Assembly (NCBI GenBank): GCA_035541655.1
Contig: DATKMY010000041.1
Span: forward strand, 1-9,447
Source of the DNA: CAIWHR01 sp035541655
Lineage (GTDB): Bacteria; Pseudomonadota; Gammaproteobacteria; Burkholderiales; Casimicrobiaceae
Length of the DNA: 9,447 bases
Reading direction: 5' to 3'
The notes under the pieces: model-generated
What the model was told of the DNA's origin: nothing
Database searches by the model: none
What the model saw: only the letters and a program-made list of their open reading frames with translations
Translations under genes and position numbers: made by a program
Shown: positions 1-5,049 of the stretch, one piece after another
Layout of the letters: each line of letters starts with the position of its first letter
Position numbering within the stretch: the stretch's first letter is position 1

Positions 1-120
1 TGGGTCGTGCCGCCGCTCGTCGTCACGCGCGAGGAGCTCGACTGGGTCTGCGCCGCGATCGACGACGCACTGGCGCTCGCCGATCGGCTGCTCTCCCGGA
101 CATCAGTCGGCCGCGGCTAG
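1..120 (+). CDS. Class III aminotransferase, C-terminal fragment (5' end outside window)
   Basis: An open frame enters from the left edge and ends at TAG 118-120, giving 39 residues. The tail begins WVVPPLVVTREELDWV and continues into an amphipathic helix rich in Ala, Leu and Asp. A 'PPL-hydrophobic-(T/S)-x-E-E-(L/I)-D' segment followed by a final helix is the usual C-terminus of fold-type I, class III PLP-dependent aminotransferases (acetylornithine, 4-aminobutyrate, beta-alanine or glutamate-1-semialdehyde types). The PLP lysine and substrate-specificity residues lie outside the window, so the substrate cannot be given. The gene is convergent with the dctM-like gene, with only 16 bases between stop codons and no clear hairpin terminator. 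The family call rests on a short tail and is moderate. Confidence 0.6.
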   Translation, partial: WVVPPLVVTREELDWVCAAIDDALALADRLLSRTSVGRG

Positions 121-136
121 CTCACGCTCCGCGCGC

Positions 137-1603
137 TCACCGCGTATCGCTGTCGCCCGATCCGGAGGGCGACGGCCTGGACTCGATCTGGAAATCCTGG
201 GGGCCGAACGGGAAGTCCGTCTCTTCGGTCGGCGGCGGCGACGCCTCGAGAGCCTGTGCGGACGCGCCGGGGCCCCGCCATACGCTCGGCGGATACGCGA
301 GCACGAGCGCGAGCACGACGAGCTGGGCGATGAGATAAGGCGACAGCGCCCGGACGAAGCGTCCGGTCCGGATGGGCCGTGCGATGCGGTGCCGCACCAT
401 CAGGACGGCGTACCCCATCGGCGGAATCAGAAAGCTCGCCTGCAGCACGAGCAGCGTGAGCACCGCGACCCAAGTGGCATCGGGGACGCGAACCAGCAGC
501 GGCGGCATGACGATCGGGATCACGACGAAGATCATCTCGTAGGCGTCGAGCACGAATGCGCAGACGCCGAGGATGACGAGCACGACCACCAGCGCCTTCC
601 GCGGATCGCCGCTCATGCGCGCGAGCCAGTCCGCAACCAATCGGTCGGTTCCGAAGGCGCGGACGACGAGTGTGAAGATCGTCGCGCCGACGAGAAGCGC
701 GAACAGCGCGCCGGTCAGCGCCATCGTGTCGCGCAGGATCTCGGCGAGAATCGTGCGCGTCAGCGTGCGCGTCGCGACTCCGTAACAGAAGAGCGCCACG
801 CCTCCCGTGGCGGCCGCCTCCACGGCGTAGAGAAACCCGAGCGTGACGCCCGCGAGAAGCGCCGCGATCGCGGCTGCCGTGACGATCGCCGTGATCCACT
901 CGCCGAGCGCCGGCGCTGGCGGCGGGACTCGCCGCGCCCACGTGCGACGATTGCGCCCCCAGGCGACGAACGCGCACAGCAGCAGCAATATGCCCGCCGG
1001 GATCAGCGTGCCCTGAAAGACGTCCTGGGTGTTGACGATGCGCGTGGCGACGCCGGTCGCATTGACGGCTTCAGTGTGCGCGCGAAGCATCGCATCGCCG
1101 AGCAGAATCAGCACGAGCGAAGGCGGCACCACGACTCCCAGCGTGCTCGCGACACAAACCAGCGCCGCACCCCGGACCCGCGGCACGCCCGCCTCCGCAA
1201 GCCGCGGAAGAATGGTGCGCGTGAGCATCGCGGCGCTCGCGCCCACCGAGCCGTTCATCGGCGCGAGGAGCACCCCCAGGCCGAGCCCTGCAAGCGGCGC
1301 GCCGGCGCCCGTCCAGCGCAGCGCGCGGCGCGCAGTGCGAAACAGCACATCGGCCAACGGCAGCCGGTTGAGGATCGCGCCCATCAGCACGTAGAGCGGC
1401 AGCGTCTGCAGCAGGTCGTTCTCGAGCAGGCCGATCAGCCGCGACGGGATCCCGGTGAGGAACTCGAGCGGAATCCTCCCGAGCGCAACGCCGGTCGCGG
1501 CGAACGCGAGCGCGACGCCGATCAAGAGCATCCACGCCGGAAGACCGGTCGCGAGAATCAGCGCGGCGACCACGGCGAGCATCCACAGCCCCGCTGATTC
1601 CAT
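137..1603 (-). CDS. dctM: TRAP transporter large permease subunit (DctM family)
   Basis: This 488-residue, very hydrophobic protein would be the transport-channel subunit of a tripartite ATP-independent periplasmic (TRAP) transporter, using a sodium or proton gradient to import an organic acid. Features seen include an N-terminal hydrophobic pair (about 5-42), the loop and helix APMNGSVGASAAMLTRTILP (114-133), VVVPPSLVLILLGD (157-170), the segment VNTQDVFQGTLIPAGILL (190-207) and a C-terminal TM pair around 383-437 containing FLIPPMG (391-397). The VNTQDVFQGTLIP segment recalls large subunits annotated as mannitol/chloroaromatic type, from memory. After residue 440 comes a roughly 48-residue hydrophilic Pro/Ser/acidic tail. 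The start is ATG 1601-1603, 11 bases after the dctQ stop. An upstream in-frame ATG at 1786 would overlap dctQ by about 170 bases and encode an Arg-rich, non-membrane extension, so it was not used. No strong Shine-Dalgarno is seen, so translation is probably coupled to dctQ. Substrate unknown. Confidence 0.9.
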   Translation of the reverse strand: MESAGLWMLAVVAALILATGLPAWMLLIGVALAFAATGVALGRIPLEFLTGIPSRLIGLLENDLLQTLPLYVLMGAILNRLPLADVLFRTARRALRWTGAGAPLAGLGLGVLLAPMNGSVGASAAMLTRTILPRLAEAGVPRVRGAALVCVASTLGVVVPPSLVLILLGDAMLRAHTEAVNATGVATRIVNTQDVFQGTLIPAGILLLLCAFVAWGRNRRTWARRVPPPAPALGEWITAIVTAAAIAALLAGVTLGFLYAVEAAATGGVALFCYGVATRTLTRTILAEILRDTMALTGALFALLVGATIFTLVVRAFGTDRLVADWLARMSGDPRKALVVVLVILGVCAFVLDAYEMIFVVIPIVMPPLLVRVPDATWVAVLTLLVLQASFLIPPMGYAVLMVRHRIARPIRTGRFVRALSPYLIAQLVVLALVLAYPPSVWRGPGASAQALEASPPPTEETDFPFGPQDFQIESRPSPSGSGDSDTR

Positions 1604-1614
1604 CGGGAACGGGC

Positions 1615-2130
1615 CTAGTGGCGCGCGGGAGGGGATCCGCCGATGCCATCCGCGAGCGCCTGGACGAGCACCAGCACGGCAAGCAGCACGACCGCCGCCT
1701 TGACGACGAAATATCCGGGATTGAAAGTTTCGGGGAATGCCTCGAGCTCGGCGACCGAGTTCCACACGATCGGCCACGCGCTCCACAGGACGAACGCCGA
1801 CCCGGGAACGAGGATCGCAAGCGAGCCGATGCGCGCAAGCCGCGCGCGCAGCGCCGGCGAATAGCGGTGCGCGATCGCGTCAGTCGCGAGATGCGCGCGA
1901 AGGCGCGTCGCGCAGAGGATCGCGACGCTCACGTACAGCGCGAACAGGCACTGCGCGAGGTCGTTCGCTTCGCGCGAGTAGGCCTGTACGAGCTCGCGCA
2001 GCGGCCACTGCAGGAAGAGCAGCAGCGAAAGCGGGAGCGCGAGGATCCCGAAGGCGTCGACGAGCGCCCCGAGCACGCGATCGAGCGCCCGCCGCCAGGA
2101 GGGCGCCGGCCGCTCGTCGGAGGACGTCAT
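1615..2130 (-). CDS. dctQ: TRAP transporter small permease subunit (DctQ family)
   Basis: This 171-residue protein has four hydrophobic segments at about 24-42, 60-78, 100-122 and 138-160, the usual DctQ layout. The block between TM3 and TM4, SVAELEAFPETFNPGYFVVK (125-144), matches the 'E-x-S/F-x-NPGY/LP' signature preceding the last helix in DctQ proteins. The family forms a complex with DctM in the inner membrane and helps dock the periplasmic binding protein. The start is ATG 2128-2130, giving a short cytoplasmic N-terminus. Upstream in-frame starts to 2220 would overlap the dienelactone hydrolase gene and add an Arg/Ser-rich leader of shadow character. The ribosome-binding site is weak. 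It lies 25 bases after the hydrolase stop and 11 before dctM. Since no DctP gene is in the window, the pair may use a receptor encoded elsewhere. Confidence 0.88.
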   Translation of the reverse strand: MTSSDERPAPSWRRALDRVLGALVDAFGILALPLSLLLFLQWPLRELVQAYSREANDLAQCLFALYVSVAILCATRLRAHLATDAIAHRYSPALRARLARIGSLAILVPGSAFVLWSAWPIVWNSVAELEAFPETFNPGYFVVKAAVVLLAVLVLVQALADGIGGSPPARH

Positions 2131-2155
2131 CCCGTTTCGCGCAACGCTGCGCGCC

Positions 2156-2824
2156 TTACCCGACGTGGCGCTGCAGGAACGCGATCGTGCGGCTTCGCGC
2201 GAGCTTCGCTGCCGCCGCATCGTAGGATCCGCGCTGGTCGCAGTTGAAGCCGTGATCGGCGGCGTAGAGGTGCACGTCGATCTCGGGGTGTGCGGCTGCG
2301 AATTTCCTCACGCCGTCCACCGGAATCCCCGCGTCGCGCTCGCCGAAGTGCGCGATGACGGGACAGCGCGGTCGCTCGGTCGAAGCTTCGAGCATTCCGC
2401 CCCCGTAATACGGAATCGCGCATGCGAGGCCGTCGAGCCTGGCGGCCGCCATCCACGCCACGTAGCCGCCCCAGCAGTAGCCGACGATTCCAACCTTGCC
2501 GGCGGAAGCGGCGGCGTCGCGCGCAGCGCTCACGTCCTTCAGCGCTCCGTCGATCTCGGCCTTCGCCTTGAGCTCGCGACCCTTGGCGATGTCTTCGGGC
2601 TTGTAACCGACCTCGAAGCCTCGCTGATAGCGGTCGAACAGCGCCGGCGCGATCGCCAGGTAGCCGTCGGCGGCGAATCCTTCGCAAACGCTGCGGACAT
2701 GGCTGTTGATGCCGAAGATCTCCTGCGCGACGACCAACCCGCCGCGCGGGCGCCCCGCGGGCTCCGCGCGATACGCCGAGATCGTGAAGCCATCGGCGGC
2801 CTTCAGTTCAAGCATTTGTCCCAT
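2156..2824 (-). CDS. Dienelactone hydrolase family protein
   Basis: This 222-residue alpha/beta hydrolase has the DLH family length and no signal peptide, so it is probably cytoplasmic. From the second ATG, the catalytic set is visible: Glu35 in VVAQEIFGI, nucleophile Cys117 in VGYCWGGYVAW (113-123), Asp164 in HFGERDAGIP and His191 in YAADHGFNCD. Cys-Asp-His with the assisting Glu is the arrangement of Pseudomonas ClcD-type dienelactone hydrolases, which convert dienelactone to maleylacetate in (chloro)aromatic breakdown. Many homologues act on other lactones or esters or are uncharacterised, so I do not assign clcD. Two tandem ATGs (2825-2827, 2822-2824) follow a strong Shine-Dalgarno. The second gives 5-base spacing and is preferred, although the first would add only one Met. 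It lies just after the permease stop and 25 bases before dctQ, implying co-transcription with both transporters. Confidence 0.92.
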   Translation of the reverse strand: MGQMLELKAADGFTISAYRAEPAGRPRGGLVVAQEIFGINSHVRSVCEGFAADGYLAIAPALFDRYQRGFEVGYKPEDIAKGRELKAKAEIDGALKDVSAARDAAASAGKVGIVGYCWGGYVAWMAAARLDGLACAIPYYGGGMLEASTERPRCPVIAHFGERDAGIPVDGVRKFAAAHPEIDVHLYAADHGFNCDQRGSYDAAAAKLARSRTIAFLQRHVG

Positions 2825-2829
2825 CATCT

Positions 2830-2835
2830 CCTCCT
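2830..2835 (-). promoter_or_regulatory. Ribosome-binding site of the dienelactone hydrolase gene, overlapping the permease stop codon
   Basis: On the minus strand the sequence reads TAGGAGGAGATGATG. The perfect AGGAGG begins inside the TAG stop of the permease (2836-2834). It lies 2 bases before the first ATG and 5 before the second, favouring the second. Overlap of stop and Shine-Dalgarno implies translational coupling or reinitiation between the two genes. Confidence 0.75.
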
Positions 2836-4177
2836 ACAGATACCTCGCGTAGAGATAGGCGTGCGAAATCAAGATGGAGAGCAGCATCAGCGGAAACGCC
2901 ACCTTGAGAAACTCCACGAAGCGGAACGCGATCCCGGCGCGATCGGCGAGCCCCGCGACCACGAGGTTGGCCGAGGCCCCGATCAGCGTCCCGTTGCCGC
3001 CCAGGCAGGCACCGAGCGACAGGGCCCACCACAGCGGCAGCAGCGCCGCATCGCCGCCGAGGTTCGGCGCCATCGACTTGATCAGCGGAATCATCGTCGC
3101 AACGAATGGAATGTTGTCGATGAACGCCGAGAGGATCGCCGACGCCCAGAGTATGGCGAGCGTGGTCACGTTGAAATCGCCGCCCGTCGCCTTGAGCAAC
3201 GCCTGCGCCATCAGGTCGATGAGGCCGGCCTTCTGGATCCCGTGAACGAGCACGAACAACCCGAGGAAGAACATCAGCGTGATCCATTCCGCTTCGGAGA
3301 GCGCCGCGTGAACGTTCTTCGACTGCGTTTCGGAGTCCCGGCCCAGGTTGTCGAGCAACATCAGGACCGCGGCACCGAAGATCGCGATGGTCGCGGGCTC
3401 GATTCCAATCTGCCGCTGCAGCATGAAGCCGACGATGACGAGCGCGATCACGGCGAGCGACTGCTTGAGGAGCCGCGCGTCGGTGATCGACTGGCTCTCG
3501 TTGAAGCTCATCACGTGCCGCCGGTTCTCTTCGGTCGCGACCAGATGGCGCCCCCAGACGTAATAGAGCGGGACCATCGTCGCCACCATGATTACGGCGA
3601 TGATCGGCGTCAGGTGAAAGGCGAAATCGTTGAAGGTGAGGCCGGTCGCCGAGCCGATCATGATGTTGGGCGGATCGCCGATCAGCGTGGCCGTTCCGCC
3701 GATGTTCGACGCGAAGATCTGCGCGAACAGATACGGATACGGCTTCACCTTGAGCTCCTCGGTCATCAGCAACGTCACCGGCACCGTGAGCAGCACCGTC
3801 GTGACGTTGTCCAGGAAGGCCGAGAAGAACGCGGTGACGATCGACATCATCAGCATGACGCCCCAGGGGCTCGCCTTCACCTTCTTCGCCGACCAGATCG
3901 CGACGTACTGGAACAGCCCCGAGCGCCGCGTGATGTTCACGATCAGCATCATCCCGAGAAGCAGGCCGAGCGTGTTGAAGTCGACTGCGGCCAACGCGTC
4001 GGACTGCGTCATCACGCCGACGAGGATCAGCAGCCCCGCCCCGAGCAGGGCGACGATCGCACGGTTCACCTTGTCGGTCATGATGACGATGTACGTGCCG
4101 ACGAACAGCGTCGTCGCCACCCCGAGCGCGGGCAGCCCGAACAGGATCGCCGCTGCGTGCGTTTCGCCGTGCATCAT
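2834..4177 (-). CDS. ArsB/NhaD/SLC13-type inner-membrane permease (ion transporter superfamily)
   Basis: This 447-residue polytopic protein shows the internal duplication of the ion transporter superfamily (CitM/ArsB/NhaD/P-protein group). Repeat one carries AFLDNVTTVLLTVP (120-133) followed by SNIGGTATLIGDPPNIMIG (158-176). Repeat two carries AFIDNIPFVATMIP (351-364) followed by GGNGTLIGASANLVVAGLA (393-411). These paired re-entrant hairpin motifs line the transport site in the fold. Between the halves is a charged cytoplasmic loop at about 208-240 and another at 278-298. The substrate cannot be read from the sequence; dicarboxylate/citrate, arsenite and Na+/H+ exchange all occur in relatives. 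No ArsR, ArsC or other arsenic gene is nearby, which argues weakly against arsenite. ATG 4175-4177 overlaps the CBS gene stop as ATGA, indicating coupled translation; a second ATG follows directly. Length is normal. Confidence 0.88.
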   Translation of the reverse strand: MMHGETHAAAILFGLPALGVATTLFVGTYIVIMTDKVNRAIVALLGAGLLILVGVMTQSDALAAVDFNTLGLLLGMMLIVNITRRSGLFQYVAIWSAKKVKASPWGVMLMMSIVTAFFSAFLDNVTTVLLTVPVTLLMTEELKVKPYPYLFAQIFASNIGGTATLIGDPPNIMIGSATGLTFNDFAFHLTPIIAVIMVATMVPLYYVWGRHLVATEENRRHVMSFNESQSITDARLLKQSLAVIALVIVGFMLQRQIGIEPATIAIFGAAVLMLLDNLGRDSETQSKNVHAALSEAEWITLMFFLGLFVLVHGIQKAGLIDLMAQALLKATGGDFNVTTLAILWASAILSAFIDNIPFVATMIPLIKSMAPNLGGDAALLPLWWALSLGACLGGNGTLIGASANLVVAGLADRAGIAFRFVEFLKVAFPLMLLSILISHAYLYARYL

Positions 4178-4635
4178 GCGCTCGCGCGCTTTCCGAGCGC
4201 GGCGAGCACGTCGCGCGCGGATGCCATCCCCACGAGCTTGCCGCCGTCCGGCGAGACGACGGGAATATTGTTGGCGCCTTGATGCAGCAGCAGCACGATC
4301 TGCAGCGGCGGCGTTTCGGGATGCACGACGTGCTCGGGCATCGCCGTGAACTCTCGAACGGGGCAGTGCTCGATCTCGCGCATCTTCTCGCGGAGCTGCC
4401 CGAGCGTGTCGGACACGAACGCGAGGTCGGTGAGCCCCCCGTCCAGCAACGCCCCTCTAGGGAGCAGCGCGGCGTAGAGGCGATCGAGCCGGAAGAGCCC
4501 CACCAGCGCGCCGGAGGCGTCGACCACGGGGAGGTCGGACACGCGGTCGGTCAGCATTCTGGCTGTCGCATCGGCGACGGTGTCCGTGTCCTTCAGAGAC
4601 GCAAACGTCGTGCTGTAGATCGCCTCGGAACCCAT
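4174..4635 (-). CDS. Two-CBS-domain protein, likely regulator of the adjacent permease
   Basis: This 153-residue soluble protein consists almost entirely of a CBS pair (Bateman module). The first CBS repeat spans about 5-60 with VSDLPVVDASGALVGLFRLD (32-51). The second spans about 96-150 with ANNIPVVSPDGGKLVGMASA (121-140) and RDVLAAL. The 'xx-(L/I)PVVD/SxxGxLVGxxxxxD' pattern occurs in both. CBS pairs bind AMP, ATP, SAM or related ligands and allosterically control transporters and enzymes. The 4-base overlap (ATGA) with the permease gene suggests it acts on that transporter, which is inference. The start is ATG 4633-4635, with AAAGGAG at 4644-4650 spaced 8 bases. The frame stays open upstream to 4962, but that stretch is Cys/Arg/Ala-rich and lies partly upstream of a candidate promoter, so it was rejected. 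Confidence 0.85.
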   Translation of the reverse strand: MGSEAIYSTTFASLKDTDTVADATARMLTDRVSDLPVVDASGALVGLFRLDRLYAALLPRGALLDGGLTDLAFVSDTLGQLREKMREIEHCPVREFTAMPEHVVHPETPPLQIVLLLHQGANNIPVVSPDGGKLVGMASARDVLAALGKRASA

Positions 4636-4720
4636 CACGCCCGCTCCTTTCGCGCGCCGGGGCTGTCGAATGGCAAATGCGGCGCCGCAACGACCGCACC
4701 CCGACACTTTGTGCCCGGCG

Positions 4721-4726
4721 ATTCTA
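4721..4726 (-). promoter_or_regulatory. Candidate -10 element of the CBS-permease-hydrolase-TRAP operon promoter
   Basis: The minus strand reads TAGAAT (5 of 6 to TATAAT), 85 bases upstream of the CBS start in the divergent intergenic region. The hexamers at 17-18 base spacing (acgcga, gacgcg) do not resemble a sigma70 -35 box, so the call is weak. Its position between divergent operons, upstream of a good Shine-Dalgarno, is the main support. Confidence 0.35.
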
Positions 4727-4776
4727 GCGGAATCGGCGCTCGGTCGCGTCTGACGCGCCGCCGCCCTCGCGAAACG

Positions 4777-4792
4777 GGTAGCATGAACTACC
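4777..4792. repeat. Short inverted repeat in the divergent intergenic region
   Basis: GGTAG (4777-4781) and CTACC (4788-4792) form perfect 5-bp arms around a 6-base spacer, CATGAA. The repeat lies 34 bases before the start of the small basic ORF. It could be a regulator half-site pair, but five-base arms occur by chance fairly often. Confidence 0.25.
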
Positions 4793-4815
4793 GAGCACGA
4801 ACCAGCAGTCGACAT

Positions 4816-4820
4816 GGAGG
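4816..4820 (+). promoter_or_regulatory. Ribosome-binding site of the 48-aa small ORF
   Basis: GGAGG lies 5 bases before ATG 4826-4828. It decides the start of the small ORF over an in-frame ATG at 4814-4816, which overlaps the site. Confidence 0.6.
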
Positions 4821-4825
4821 CGACG

Positions 4826-4972
4826 ATGGGCAAGGGCAAAGGCGGCGGCGGATATCCGAACCCGAAGGGACACACCGGGCCGAAGACGCAGTTTCCGCAG
4901 GCGAGACGGCCGCCCGCGGCGATCGTCCCGCGCGCGATGCCGCGGACGAAGGCGAGCCCCAAGGGGCGCTAG
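4826..4972 (+). CDS. Small basic Gly/Lys/Pro-rich protein, 48 aa, function unknown
   Basis: I do not recognise this gene. The 48-residue product starts MGKGKGGGGYPNPKGHTGPK and ends PRTKASPKGR. It has 6 Lys, 5 Arg, 9 Gly and 9 Pro, and no Asp or Glu (net charge about +11), so it is probably disordered and could bind nucleic acid or another polyanion. Evidence for coding: a GGAGG site at ideal spacing, and only 6 of 48 codons ending in A or T. The overlapping frame that extends upstream of the next gene has about 17 of 49 such codons across the same bases. It has no signal peptide or membrane segment. It is the first plus-strand gene after the divergent promoter region, 77 bases before the 559-aa gene, and may be co-transcribed with it. 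It is short enough that automated callers may miss it. Confidence 0.6.
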   Translation: MGKGKGGGGYPNPKGHTGPKTQFPQARRPPAAIVPRAMPRTKASPKGR

Positions 4973-5049
4973 CGGCGGCCCCTCAGCGTGGCCGCTCAGG
5001 CCCGGGCGCAGTTGGCTGCTCGGCCGCGCCGAATCGGCGCACCGCGTCC

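Noticed and set aside
389..1597. A 402-residue plus-strand open frame opposite dctM
   Set aside because: Extremely Arg/His/Gln-rich shadow of a membrane protein gene.
2834..4177. Calling the permease ArsB (arsenite efflux)
   Set aside because: The DN-x3-P and GTATLIGDPPN-type motifs are shared across the whole ArsB/NhaD/CitM superfamily, and no arsenic-resistance gene is adjacent.
2165..4282. A 705-residue plus-strand open frame opposite the hydrolase, permease and CBS genes
   Set aside because: Its Arg/His/Asp/Glu-rich, motif-free translation is a typical antisense shadow of high-GC coding sequence, while the minus strand encodes clear families.
4636..4962. N-terminal extension of the CBS protein by 109 residues
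   Set aside because: ATG 4635 has a well-spaced AAAGGAG. The extension is Cys/Arg/Pro-rich, unlike CBS proteins, and crosses a candidate promoter and the small basic ORF.
4279..5049. Upstream extension of the 559-aa protein in its open frame, including ATG 4783
   Set aside because: Codon third positions are much less G/C-biased there than in the overlapping 48-aa frame, and the first part is antisense to the CBS gene. ATG 4783 is kept only as a less likely alternative start.
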